Assembly (NCBI GenBank): GCA_949317995.1
Contig: OX439037.1
Span: 53,540,080-53,604,079 of the forward strand
Reading direction: 5' to 3'
Source of the DNA: Acholoe squamosa
Lineage: Eukaryota; Annelida; Polychaeta; Phyllodocida; Polynoidae
DNA: 64,000 nt
A program made the position numbers and the translations under genes. Positions 44,755 through 56,899 of this stretch are shown here, one piece after another; the stretch's first letter is position 1; each line of letters begins with the position of its first letter. The notes below the pieces were generated by a model. That model had not been told where the DNA came from. It saw only the letters and a program-made list of their open reading frames with translations, and did not search any database.

Positions 44755-45850
44755 AAGTCCTCAGGACTTCAATTCAAGTCCCTAGGACCTGGGATTTGGT
44801 CCCTGGGACTTGCTGTCAAGTCCTTGGGACTTATGTTCAAGTACTTGGGACTCTCATCTGCAATGTCTGAGATCTTCAAAACTTGAGTTATTGTCCTCAG
44901 GACCTAATAGAACGTCCTGAGGACAGGGGCTCAAGTCCCAAGGACTTGAACATAAGTCCCAAGGACTTGACACTGACAGCAAGTCCCAGGGATCTAACTC
45001 TAAGTCCTGAGGACCAGAGTCGAAGTCCTAAGGACTTGATGTTGTTGAATATGTGAACCATTTATTACGTATTGAGTGTGGACAAAAGCCTTCGTAAGGA
45101 GGACACTAGAATGGACTCGTTAAGTAGTAGTTCAAGTAACCGCCTGTAGGGGCGTTACTGTTCTGTGGATGGTGGATGCTTCGTGTGGTACACCACAGAT
45201 GTATTTCCCATCATAGGCTTATTCACACATTATGCGACACATGACATACTGGGGTAGAAGTCCTGGGAACTTGAGATTAAGTCCTAGGGAGTTAAATTGG
45301 CTACTGGTATGAAAGTAAATGGCAGGTCCCAAGGACTTTCTTTGAAGTCACCAGGACTTGATAACAAGTCCCTAGGACTTAAAATTGATTCCAACACAAG
45401 TCCCCGGGACTTAGCTCCAAGTCTCTCGGACTTAAACAATGCACATCAAGTCCCCAGGACTCAAATGTATATCCCCAGGACCTGATCCCAAGTCCATATA
45501 GGACTTATAATTGCCAAATATATCTAGTCCTGGGGACTTGGCTGATGATAAACTAAGTGCTAAGGATTTGAAGTAGAATCTCCCCAGGACTTGTGTTTAA
45601 GTCCTAAGGACTTGATGCAGCGTCTCAAGTCCTAAGGATTTCAATGTTAGTCCTTAGGACTTGTCAACAGTTTGGGGTAATAGATCCCTGGGACTTCAGG
45701 TGAAGTCCTGAGAACTTGAGGGTGTATATTTGCGATTTAATAGGTCTACAGGTGTGAATTACATCCTGTGTGAGATATAGAAGTCCTTGGGACTTGCGAT
45801 AGGCCTAAGTCCTGGGACTAGAGTTGATTACTGGTATACAAGTCCCGGGG
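44755..45850. repeat. AAGTCCNNGGACTT array, right arm of FB-4
   Basis: Some forty AAGTCC or GGACTT cores, often joined as AAGTCCYNRGGACTT palindromes. It is much longer than the left array. A non-array interlude lies at about 45050-45240. Confidence 0.65.
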
Positions 45851-46062
45851 ACTTGTGGCCATGCATATAGGTTTAACCCTCAATTGCGAGAGAAACCCCT
45901 TTTTCTTTCTAAATCAGACACAAGTCCCCAGGATTGGGCAAAGATGCAGCAGGGAGTATGCTGCACAACGCAGCAGCAGGACGCGGCAGCTGCAGGCGGA
46001 CGCGGTACGTAGCCAGCGCCAAGTCCGCGGGACTTCGTTGGCAGACGCAATTGCCCTCTTGC

Positions 46063-48055
46063 GTTATGATCAGGTGTCTTATGACTTACTTGATGTTATG
46101 ATTTTATAAAATCTCTATATAGCTCCTTAGTTCACATGAGATGAGGACAATTTTTGTGGTGAATTTTCCGCTTCTCAATATGGCCTTGAGGTTCTAGTGC
46201 TCCGACATAATTGACTGCAACTACATGACTTTATTTATAGACTCCTTCAGGGTCCTCTGCATTCCCCTCTGTACGGGAGAACCTACACTGTCTCCTTCTT
46301 AGAACGGGTATCTGTGGGGGCTCAGGGCTGCCAAGAAGGTATTATGGTTTGAGATTAACGTTATATCTTCCTTTTATTTTCAGTATAGGGTTCATTTTTG
46401 GTGGGCAGTGGAGATGACTTCCACCTGCAGAGTTTTGTAAAAGGTTATAGCCGCAGAACTCGGTGGGTTCGTCTCCTTTCTTCAAACCCCCATCATTGTG
46501 ACATTTAGATATGTGGGCGATGGTATTATATCCATAGTTCTTGTAGCCTACAGGTATCAAATACCTCTTGTCTATAATCTAAACGATTTCTGGGGATAGG
46601 AAAGTCAATTTGTAAATCAAAACTGCTATGCAGAGATAAGGGATGTTGAATTCAAAGTGAGTGTTTGCGATATGAATAGAGGAATTCATACTTATGATGA
46701 GAATAGATTAAAAGTTGAGCGAAGACTACGATATGTTTAAATGGAGAAAGACAGAGAACGAAACTCACAAAGATTGCATCCAAAACAAGCCTGTCGAGAT
46801 TTGGCATCTGACCTCTACTCCTTGGATTACACACTCTGGACCTACTGGTAATACCTCTCCCCAGGGTGGCCATTATCTGCCTCTTGCATGCCACGGTGCG
46901 AAATATGATCACCATGGTCCCATGCCAATAGGCACATGGGGTCCACTATTAGTTCAATTTGAAATTAAAAAGAAAATAAAGTACCACTGGTGCTGCTGCT
47001 CTGAGTCTCTCACCCTCTAACAAGTTACATACAGATTTGAGGTGTAGGACGCTGCTATGGAGCCATGATGACATTTAGGTTACTCACTTTGAGCTTTTTA
47101 TTTCTACTTTACATCAAGATTCTCTATCACCATAATAGGGAGAAGCTAATAAAGCACAAATATGATAAATCATTTTCTAGAATTCTTTAGAGAACCCCGA
47201 TGTATAGAAATGGAATCTAATTACACTAGAAATGCATACATTAGGCGCTGAAGTCTATCATTGCTTTGTGGGAGAATTCAACAACCCGGGATTCAACATC
47301 TTCTCAGGATACATGTAGGATTACCTTTAGTCTGATTTAAGTTGGCACGCTGCTTTATGCACGGGGTCTTATGCTTCTCTTTAAACTATGCCGCGCTCGT
47401 GTTTGTATTTCTAATGTGACAGTAAGAATTAGACTTTCTTTGAAGTATGGCGCGGAGATTAAATCTGTGCAACACGAGCAATGACACCCTGCATGGGGGG
47501 ATCTACAGTTGGACAGACATAGAGCTGTGTCAGACATAGAGCTGTGTCAGAACATTGCAACCCCTGAGTATGTGCCGACTACCGTAGGGACCTGTATAGG
47601 GGCCGAGTCTTTGAATGAGCGACGGTCTTGAATAAGCGCCTGGGTTAGAGGCTGATTGAAATCTATGAGCGCCCCGGCCACTACCGACTATCATTTGTCT
47701 GCAACAGGGTTGGCCGGACTATCAAGGTCTCACTTATTAGTACCGGTAACAAAACAGAGAGCTATGGTCATAATGGACTCCAGGCACTGAAGAATACATT
47801 TCATCCAGGCTGGTCCTCTCCAGCCGTCACAATATTGAACTGATATCAATAGACGCTGGACGAGGCTGACAAACATCCGGTACCCTCCTACTCCTACATG
47901 ATTGATTAATATCCTTAGTACATCCCATGGTTCATTTCCTCTATGCGCATGGCTTTAGCAAAACAGAGCACAGGCAATATTGATATAATTGTAGGTACGA
48001 GACGTTCATCAATTCTTTCTGCTATTGCACCTCTCCCAGTTTGTTTCTCTATGCC
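46063..48055. other. Low-repeat stretch
   Basis: No supported gene. Minus-strand frames at 46342-46560 (FCGYNLLQNSAGGSHLHCPP) and 46652-46915 (GRGITSRSRVCNPRSRG) look vaguely protein-like but lack splice sites and intact domains. Around 47575-47700 GTCTTGAATAAGCGCCTGG resembles an old TIR element also hinted at near 57950-58100. Confidence 0.4.
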
Positions 48056-48160
48056 CTATCTGTCTTTGTTTGTCTGCCCTTTCTGTCTCTCTGTCTCTGT
48101 CTCTCGGCCTGTCGTTTTTTTCTGTCTGTCTCTGTCGCCCTATCTGTCTCTGTCGCTCTA

Positions 48161-48226
<66 letters not shown>

Positions 48227-48232
48227 CTCTCT
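48056..48232. repeat. CTGT/CT microsatellite
   Basis: CTGTCTCTGTCGC units grade into (CTGT)n and then (CT)n. The Leu/Ser/Cys-rich frames across it are artefacts. Confidence 0.85.
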
Positions 48233-48239
48233 GGTCCTC

Positions 48240-51200
48240 TCCATTCACCTGCTGTGCATGCATCAATGCCTTTCCATTTGCTCTCTTTCTAAGTTATTGC
48301 CTGTGTCTATACACCTTTGCCTTTGCCTCACAGTCTAACTGTCTCTACCTCTCTTTCAGCAAATGCCCTCACTCTTCCAGTTGCACCCGACCACTCACCT
48401 ACCGGTATGGAACACGTGTTTTATCATCATTGGTCGGTTTTATCTATTTTGTATTTATTTGTGCACAAACTATCATTACAGAGAAAACACGACAACGGTG
48501 ATAAATGAGCCACATGTTGGTACATATTAGTATGTGTTACCTTTGATGCCCGGTGCTAACGGTTCTACTGACTCGTGTTGTCATATATGGTAGGCATGCA
48601 ACCTTTTAACATGCGACATGACATCACGTGATATGGTGTTATGGATAGATCCATAACATCCGTATGACAGCTGACAGACAGCCATATTCTCCTTTTTTTA
48701 CGAACTATCTTTTTTTTATGATATTGGATTACAGCCTGTATTCTGATCACACAGTTGTGAAGCTGCATGCAGGGGCCTATGTAGTATATTGGGCTGCTAT
48801 GGTACGTTCTCAGCGAATGAAGTTGATGTATTCTATCCGGCATTCATCATCCTATTTATGGGTTTATATTAGACAGAAACAATAGGCAAGTAAGTAAAGA
48901 TGCATAACTACTGAATATTATGCCACTTATTTCAACGTGAAAATTTGCCTGTTTGCTAATATCTACAATACAGTCTTTCTGTTCTGAAGAGTAAAACTTC
49001 CACGATAGACCTATAACGCAAATCCCAATACTCTGGTGGCCTGAGGTATAAACCCTCAGGGTACCACTGCACAGGAAGCAGCAGAGCATAGTGGCCGTAT
49101 ACTATATAAAACTCCCAATATACCCCTCTTTCAGTCAAGGGGAACAGGAAAGGGAACAGGAAATACTGCTCACTCTTCAAGCATAGGAACCTTGTATCTT
49201 TATAGTCTAAAATATATATGCTTGGAGACTGCCAAGTTGAAGGGCTCTCTGGGTGTTAATGACACAAGGTTCTCGCGTATAAGTGTTCCCCAACACGCCA
49301 GCGACCATCTAAGGAATGTGAGAGAAGGGTTCTGGAGGGTCTTGCCAAAAAATAATGAGCAAGGACCTCTGAAAAACTTTTAGCACTGCTCAGGAAAATG
49401 TACATGGCCTAACTCGTTTTCATAGTATTGACACAAAAATACACCAGAATGCATGCAAAACTCTTTTTGAGATGTAAAAAAAAAAAAACAACGTGCACGT
49501 TACATCTGAACAGTGATTAAGCAATGAAAAAAATGTGAACATTCTCTTTTTTGGTTCACGTTTCTTCCAAGACCCTACTGACTAGCTGGATTGTTGCTCC
49601 CCCTTGGCTCAGGCAATTACGGGACCGGACTGGAGGGCCACGTGCATGCTGACATCAGCGACTTCCGGGCGATGAGGTTAACCTGCCATCAGCCCCCCCC
49701 CCCCCAACGATGGTAGTGTTGGCAAATCTTGTTGATTTTATAAGACCCTGTCATGGTGCACAATCCACAGCTACCATCAAGGGTGGTGATAGCTGGAAAA
49801 ATAGCAAGCCCTGTTGAGTTTCCACTATTGATTTTTCACAGCTACCACTAATGCTGGTGGTAGGAAAATACATGTAAATCAATAGTGGCTGACCACAGGA
49901 CTAGCTGTCTGTATTGTCACTCCTCTACTCAAAGGCCACTGATGCATTACAAGCCCTATATAGTGATCCATCCGACCTCCCTGGGGTGAGGGGTAGACGA
50001 TACACACTATAAATAGCTCATATGATAAAGGGGTGTGATTCTTTATGCCCTTTTGTGAAAAGGCGTGCTCCACAGCTATTGATTTATTTTGTGACTCTTG
50101 CAATAGGCCTGGCACTGTGCACAGTGTGTTTTGCTTGTGGTAGGTCTATGCAGGGCTCAGCCTACCACCAGTTAAATCAACAGTGTTGCCTGTTTCAATG
50201 CCTGCAAGTCACCTACTCCCATCAGATAAATCAATAGGGCTGGATTTTCCTACCATCGCTTGGAGCCTGATGGTAGGAAGTTTTTAATTAACTTACTGAT
50301 CTCGCGGCCACACCTGTTCCCTGCAGGTCATGCAGTTTGGAAGTATGGCACTCGCCTTAATATCGCCAGATATTCTAAGATCAGAACTGTCATGGTCGCG
50401 CACACAGAATCCCCGCTATACTGCCAGTAGGTTCTAAAAATACTTCCAGCCATGACTCCCCGTGACAGGGTCTGAAGGACACCTTGCCTACCCTGTCTCT
50501 AATGGTGCAGCTTCTACTTTTAAATGATCATCCACAGACAAATTGCTTTCACTTGGATGGCTGAAAATGGCTCAGCAAGACATTTCGTGTATCAGCCATG
50601 CGTGGGAGTACTAATAGGGGACGTTGAACGTTCTTCAGGTGTTGTGAATGCGTGGTAGTGGCGGTGTTTTCAATGAAGATTAAGTAACAGGGTATTCTTA
50701 TTATGTAGGTCTTTGTGGATTATTATATCTTCAAATTCCATGGCCATGGATCAGTAGGCCAACATCAACTGCCCAAAACAGGGAGCGGCTGAATGTAAAT
50801 GGAAACATGAAATAGCCGGTGCAAATGTTACAACATATTTGAAATTACCCGAACTAAAATACTAACACAGATTAGATCGTCTAGTGGCCCGAGTACAAAA
50901 TTTAATGTACTAGCATATTATGTCAACCTGATACCAGGTGTCACAAGCTCACTCCTAGTAACCCCTGATCTTCTGCACCCTGTATTCTGGGATATAGCCT
51001 GTACAGGCTAATTAGATGCACATATCAATGGGCAACACAAGAAGAAGACCCTATGCTTCGTACAGCACAATACATGTATTGTGTCTTGTTACACGATTTC
51101 TGTGATTCTGAGTGCTTTTCCTGGATATTCCCATGCACATACTTGTCGATATTGCATGGCATAATGCCTGCATCATGACTATTATAAGTCGTGCGGTTAT

Positions 51201-51294
51201 CAATGGATAACATGCCTCCTTACATGGATAACATGCCTCCTTACATGCCTCCTTACATGTCATACATTACATGCTAAAACCCAAGAAATTTTCA
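48240..51294. other. Low-repeat stretch
   Basis: No supported gene. At 49690-50280 the motif GCTACCATCAAGGGTGGTGATAG and relatives (GCTACCACTAATGCTGGTGG, CCTACCATCGCTTGGAGCCT) recur with AAATCAATAGT spacers and suggest a diverged small repeat family. CATGCCTCCTTACATG units recur at 51210-51262. Confidence 0.4.
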
Positions 51295-51295
51295 T

Positions 51296-51366
51296 TGCCA
51301 GGGTAGGGGCCGAACCTGCAGTCTCAGATCCCAAATTCAACTCCCTATGCATTGCGCCACAGGGAC
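51296..51366 (-). repeat. tRNA-like sequence, Arg-type A and B boxes
   Basis: On the minus strand CTGTGGCGCAATGCATAGGG matches the A-box region of tRNA-Arg genes, and GCAGGTTCGGCCCC lies at the B-box position. The acceptor arms do not pair, so this is a tRNA-derived SINE head or pseudogene, not a working tRNA. Confidence 0.45.
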
Positions 51367-51512
51367 TGACGAGAAGTGGTTGGCTAGAACCAGGTCTTGA
51401 TATGATACAAAGCCCGGGGAGGCGGTGACTGCGGGCTGTCCGCTACCATAACCGCGAGAGGCGGGATATGCGTTCAAACCAAACCCAAGCCAAGCCGGGC
51501 GCTGAGGTGTAA

Positions 51513-51585
51513 GACCTGGTGGTCTAGTGGTTAGCACATTGTGCTCAGCCACTAGAGGTAGGCGGGACGAGTCCCGGTCCGGGCT
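51513..51585 (+). repeat. tRNA-like sequence, Glu-type A box
   Basis: The 73 nt begin GACCTGGTGGTCTAGTGGTT, close to the tRNA-Glu A-box region, and end GGGACGAGTCCCGGTCC with T-arm pairing. The acceptor arms pair except at one position with wobbles, and a TTTTTTT run follows at 51590. The anticodon stem does not pair, which argues for a pseudogene or SINE head. Confidence 0.45.
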
Positions 51586-51708
51586 TATATTTTTTTCCGC
51601 TGAAGCTGTCCGCGACTACTGCGGGACAGGTGTACTATTTTTGTTTTCAACTTGAATTTATTGATTTTTTATTGATTATCTATTGATTATCATGTAATAA
51701 AATAAGTA

Positions 51709-51990
51709 CCATAAAACCTCGCGTATAAGCCGTGGCTTTTAGACCATTTCAAGCACAGGGGGAGAGGAGGGAGGGTGGGGGGTAGATAGGTTCAGCTTCT
51801 CCTCATACCTTCCCTCTACTTTGTCATTGGTCTAGGAGGATAGGGGTACACCTCAGGGGCACATATGTTTTTAAATTTTGAAAATCCATTGGTTAGAAAA
51901 AAAGTTATGATTTTATTTATATTTTGAGGTTAATTCACAAACTCAGGGTGCGGCTTATATGTGGGGTGGCTTATATGCGGGGTTTTACGG
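51709..51990. mobile_element. Small TA-flanked MITE with TATAAGCC ends
   Basis: The left end CCATAAAACCTCGCGTATAA and the complement of the right end, CCGTAAAACCCCGCATATAA, are inverted repeats of about 23 bp with three changes. TA flanks both sides (51707-51708 and 51991-51992). At 282 bp with no ORF it fits a mariner-type MITE (inference). Confidence 0.65.
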
Positions 51991-51996
51991 TAGTTA

Positions 51997-52111
51997 ATGG
52001 ATATGTCATGACTTGTGACTGTTATCCAACAATAACATGCAACAAGGGGGGCGAATCCCCCCGAGTTGCATGTTATTGTTGGATAACAGTCACAAGTCAT
52101 GACATATCCAT
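51997..52111. repeat. 115-bp perfect hairpin
   Basis: Two 47-bp arms (from ATGGATATGTCATGACTTGT) appear perfectly complementary around a 21-base loop that itself forms a GGGGGG/CCCCCC stem. It begins six bases after the TATAAGCC MITE. Perfect arms imply recent origin or an inability to diverge. The overlapping frames on both strands are mirror artefacts. Confidence 0.8.
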
Positions 52112-52315
52112 CAGTTACTTGTTCAATATCTGCATATAGGTGCAGCGGTACAGATGTGCATTGTACCAGGAGTATAGAGGTTTCATCTAGTATACAAACC
52201 TGACAACAACATATCTCAAACACAATCACCTATGACTATGCATTTAGCTCAACATAACTTGGGCTGAAGACCTATGTGGGAATATGAGGTGTTTGTCTAC
52301 CACAAATCAACAACA

Positions 52316-52386
52316 GCCCCACTAACTCAGGCAGTAGAGAGTTGAGCTCCCAATATCAGGGAGGTGGGTTCAAGTCACCATATGTC
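52316..52386 (+). repeat. tRNA-Lys-like sequence
   Basis: CTAACTCAGGCAGTAGAGAG and GGTGGGTTCAAGTCACC resemble the A- and B-box regions of tRNA-Lys. No acceptor pairing or terminator, so a tRNA-derived repeat is likely. Another B-box-like GTGTTCGAACC is at 52548-52558. Confidence 0.4.
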
Positions 52387-52569
52387 CACTAGGTCAATAC
52401 TATCTGTTTTGTAAGAAAATATTACCAGAAATATCACCTCTGCTTTGAAAATCATAGTTTCTTTGTCTAGATATGAAATGTTTTGATTCAATAAAACCAA
52501 AAGCATCAGGTGAGGCTAGAACTCAGTTACCCTGCATTATGAGTCTAGTGTTCGAACCACCACCCTATT

Positions 52570-53649
52570 CTGGACAGGTTACATATAGGGTGTCAAATTC
52601 CCCAAACCCATTCACAATGCATGCTAACCAGTCAGACCACAGCTCCCTCTAGTGTTTCATCCATACATAACAGGGACTACTTTCCATCCCCTTCCCATCA
52701 TACATAGGGCAGAAGACCAGAGTCTAGGACGCTAGTACTTAACTCTGGGGCCAGTATGCATATTATGTATGGCCCGTAACAGAACACCTTCGTGCATGCC
52801 CTCTAGCGGGAAACAAGATGATTGACATTTTAAGATATATGGCCTGTGAGGATAATACCCTTATAAAGAAACCGTATCTACACTGAGGACAAAACTGAAA
52901 TGGCCCATATAATAGAGAGAACTAAACGACCATGGCATACATTGTGGCCGATCCACCCCAACGGGGTCTGTCTCTCCCGAGGGCGAAAGCCACTTAAGAG
53001 GCTACAGGGTGAAGTGCATATGGACATTGATGATGGAGAAGGGCTGTCTTTCAAATAATGATCGCTCAAAAGAATGCCCTTCCCGTGATCAAGGGGCTGC
53101 TATGGTTTATTTGTCAGAACCAATCATACAAAGGTATTCTGGGAGAAACGTCCCAATTCATGGAAGGGCCCTGCAACTTATGGGCCAGATTTCCTGGGGA
53201 CGTACAAATCTCCCTGAGAAGGCTCCAAATATGAAAGTCAGAAAAGGAATTAATCACTATATTACATTGAAAGAACAATGTCTTGGCTCCTTGGAACCAC
53301 TAATTATACACAGTTATCCCTACCAGTTCCATTTTTATAGCTGTGTGATAACAATTTGTCACTTTTTGTGTCAATCCGACAGATTTCATCAGTGATATGA
53401 TTTTGTTACCAATATATACACCACAGAAACTTCTAACTTTGTTTACCAGCTCTTACAGTATACAAGTTTAGTAAGCTCATGAATAAACATCACTGTTGAA
53501 AAAAAAAATTGAGATATAGGCTGATGAAATTCAGCCATCTTGTGAAAAAATGAAAATTCTTGTCAAAAACGCTATTTTCCCTCTAGTTCTCTAGAAAATG
53601 GTTAAGTACTCATTAAAATCAATCTACATTAAGTTCAGCATGCCTACTC
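52570..53649. other. Low-repeat stretch
   Basis: A 128-codon plus frame (53009-53395) is the longest non-repeat frame in this part. It has no motif I recognise and no splice sites at sensible places. No other feature is supported. Confidence 0.4.
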
Positions 53650-53651
53650 TA

Positions 53652-55382
53652 CCCAGCAAATTGGCGTGACTCCTCGTCAACCTGTGTGAAGTGGCTCACA
53701 CATGTCGCTAGATGGAACACGACGTCGCTATAGCACAAGATCACCAGGAATAGCAATGGTGGTGATCACATGGCCTCACCTCAGATGGCGAGGATGGTGA
53801 TCACTCAGACTCACCAGGGATGGCGACGCAGGTGATCACTCACCTCACTAGATGAAACACGCACCTCGTCATAGCACATGTTCACCAGGGATGGCGAGGA
53901 TTGTGATCACTCATCCTCACCAGGGATGGCAACATGAGTGATCACTCATCCTCACCAGGGATGGCGACATGAGTGATCACTCAATTCGCTAGATGAGACG
54001 CACACCACATCATAATGCACATTCACCACGGATGGCAAGGATTGTGATCAGTCACCTTGCTAGATAAAACGCGTACCTCGTGATAGCACAGGTTCACCAC
54101 AGATGGTGAGGATCTTGATCACCCACACTCACCAGGGATGGCGACACGAGTGATCACTCACCTCGCTAGATGAAATGCACACCATGCCATAGCGCATGTT
54201 CACCATGGTTGGCGAGGATCGTGATGACTCACACTCACCAGGGATGGCAAGGCGGTTGATCACTTACCTCGCTAGATGAAACGCGCACCACATCATAGCG
54301 CAGGTTCACCATGGATGGCGAGAGTGGTGATCACTCAGACTCACCAGTGATGGCGACGCTGGTGATCACTCACCTTGTTAGATGAAAAGCTCATGATCAT
54401 CGACATTGGTAATCATGCAGCCTCACATCTGCCAGATCAAAGTATGTTTTGCCAGAGAAGGTATTGCCATATGTATCTTCCCTCTAACCACAGACAAGGT
54501 GTTCATGTTGATATTTCCCTATGTATTTTTCCTGTAACCAGAGAAAAGGTGTTTATGGATAGTTGCTTTCATTTTAGAGATACCTCTATCTAAATTCAAT
54601 TGATATTCTCTCTATATAATCTTGTTTGATTCAACTCTGAAATATTACATGGAAATCAGTGTGAAACAAAGCACATTTGATACGTATGGGACTTATACTT
54701 CATGCCCACACTTCCTAGATAGGCTACATGTTGAACAGTGGTGCTGTCTCACCAACTTTGGCAATGGTGGTGATAAGTTGCCACTGTGAGTGAGAGTGAC
54801 TGACAGATGATGCAATCCTCAGAGAGGATTGACTTGGAGTGACACAAATTCATGCATTGAGTGAGACAAAGGCTGGCAATGGTGGTGATAAGTTGCCATT
54901 CTGAGTGAGAGTGAGTGACAGATGATGCAATTCTTAGAGAGCATTGACACGGAGTGACACAAGTTCACACATTGAGTGAGACCAATGTTGGCAATGGTAG
55001 TGATAAGTCGCCATTTTGTGTGAGAGTTGATGCCAGTGGCACAGGAGTGGTACATAATCACACAGTGAGTCAGATCCATGTTGGCGATGCTTGTGATAAG
55101 CCGCCATTCTGAGTGAGAGTTGACAGGAAGTGGCACATACTCACGCAATGAGTTAGATCCATGTTGGCGATGGTGGTGATAAGTCACCATGCTTTGTGAG
55201 GGATGACAAGGGGTGGCACATACTCACGCAGTGAGTGAGATCATGTTGGTGACTGTTGTGATAAATTGCCATGCCATGTGAGACTGACACACAGTGGCGA
55301 AAGATGACGCAGTGAGTTATCACTCAGAAAGGAGTCACCATTGATGACCAATCATGGCAACAGATAACGACAATTTGCTGGG
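53652..55382. mobile_element. FB-5: 1.73-kb TA-flanked element with two arrays
   Basis: The ends are CCCAGCAAATTGGCGT and CGACAATTTGCTGGG, with TA on both sides (53650-53651 and 55383-55384). The left half is an imperfect ~110-120-bp array containing TCACCAGGGATGGCGACG and GTGATCACTCACCTCGCTAG. The right half is a ~115-bp array with GGCAATGGTGGTGATAAGTT and TGAGTGAGAGTGAGTGACAG. The two arrays are only loosely related. No transposase. Confidence 0.7.
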
Positions 55383-55384
55383 TA

Positions 55385-56812
55385 AGAAATAATGATCATC
55401 ATAACCTAATGGACCACCAAATTGGCACAGCATTAGCTTGAAATGACCCTAAAATTCAGACTTTATCTGTCAGATGGACACTTTTTTCATATTACAGTGT
55501 ATAAAACACACTTATGGGGAGACTTATGGTACAAATGTTAGTTAATAGTGTTCAAGGGAAGACTGTGCTTGATTTAGAACATAGAGGATGCATCCAAATG
55601 CATTACTTTGAGATTAAGAAATTGGTCCTTCTGACAGCAAAAGTTCAAAATGTCCATCCGACAGAAAAATGTGTATACGGATGCACTCATTGGTATAAGA
55701 GGAAGACTTCACGCTACAGCAAAAAAAAAATCTTTGCTGCAGCTTAACCACCCTTGTGCCCCTCAATTCTGAGCAGAGTAAGGATAATGTATTAACTGTC
55801 TCAGTTTAGAATATGGGAGGGTTTTAGTTTTACTGTTGGATGGACATTTGAGTGTCATTTTACACTGAATGTTACACGAACAAATACTTATGCTCTACAA
55901 TACCCAAAACCCTTCTGAATCATTAGCACAACAGATATATGTCAATGAGAAAAAGTTATATCTGAGGTTCTGGAACCCCTTTGGGATATATGCCAGGGCG
56001 GTAAAAACCTGCTTTTTCATCAAATTTGCCTTTTTTCACCATTTTTCAACTTTGGAAGCCAACTTATCCAAATATTATGGTTGGATATGCAAGACAGTAC
56101 ATGCATTTGAAGGGTTATGGTGTTCCCTTCCAATTGGGACCAAGAGGCAGGATATTGGTTCAGAAGTTTTTATTCTGTAGGTGCATTTATAAGCATACAT
56201 AAGTGTGAACAATGCCAATTGTATGTGCCCAGAAAATCTAGCCCTTATACTACTTTTGAATTCTCTATAGCCCTGAACAACTCTTTAGAGGGAGGAAGCA
56301 GGAGTAGCAATGTAGAGCTGCTCACAGACTCAGTGACTGAGCAGCTGGGCCCTAACAACCGTCTCAGCAGCAGCAATTAATTCCCCTTGCAGTTGTGGCT
56401 GGTGGAGAGAGGTAATCACGTTATGAGCACTACTAACTCGATTAGCGAGCGGATTAATCTTACCGGCAGGCGCCGGGTGGGATGGGGGCAGGGGAAGGGG
56501 TCGTTTATATGTTTGATTAGTATGCTCAGTGAACATGGCCTTTGATGAGGCAAGAAAAATATATCCGCAAAAAAGGGATTGCTACAGCACAGATGGGGTG
56601 CACAATGCCTTTTAAACCCATAGTCCACTTGGTCTCTGTCGTGCGATTGAGCAATGTAACATCTGGTCTCTGTTGAAGAAATTTATATAGGGAAATGCAT
56701 GGCTGAATCACGCAACAGAGGCCAAGTGGACTATGGGTGTAATGTACATCTTGTACATTAGTAATACGATTACATCCACAAACTTCAGCAAAGAGAGGGG
56801 CGTGGAGAGAGG
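55385..56812. other. Low-repeat stretch
   Basis: No supported gene. Frames at 55514-55747 and 55869-56180 lack domains and splice context. A pair of matching segments (GCCTTTTAAACCCATAGTCC at 56608 and CCAAGTGGACTATGGGT at 56722) forms a short inverted repeat. Confidence 0.4.
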
Positions 56813-56813
56813 G

Positions 56814-56815
56814 AC

Positions 56816-56893
<78 letters not shown>
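56814..56893. repeat. (GA)n microsatellite
   Basis: Nearly uninterrupted GAGAGA with two GAGG interruptions. The poly-Leu/Ser minus-strand frame is an artefact. Confidence 0.9.
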
Positions 56894-56899
56894 GGGGTC

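Larger units (their letters stand above)
38344..46062. mobile_element. FB-4: 7.7-kb foldback element
   Basis: The terminal arms share GCARGAGGGCRATTGCGTCT and AAGTCCCGCGGACTTGGCGC over roughly 150 bp, more diverged inward. The inner order is AAGTCC..GGACTT array, a region with ATTTTAAAAGATGTACAAAA on the left (complement near 44400), and CCTATCC-type arrays that switch to GGATAGG near 43610. Into the left half were inserted an M1 element (38498-39131) and the A-B tandem block (40181-43225). No coding gene. Confidence 0.65.

Noticed and set aside
46652..46915. GRGITSRSRVC on the minus strand resembles a thrombospondin type-1 repeat
   Set aside because: The expected upstream Trp and Cys residues are not in the same frame and there are no splice sites; too short to support.
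48025..48501. 158-codon frame over the CTGT microsatellite and a candidate exon after CTCTCTTTCAG at 48360
   Set aside because: Low-complexity frame; the acceptor is simply the end of a pyrimidine-rich microsatellite.
51513..51585. Functional tRNA-Glu gene
   Set aside because: The A box, T arm and most of the acceptor fit, but the anticodon stem does not pair.
53009..53395. 128-codon plus-strand frame
   Set aside because: No recognised motif and no splice or promoter context; this length is expected by chance in 64 kb.
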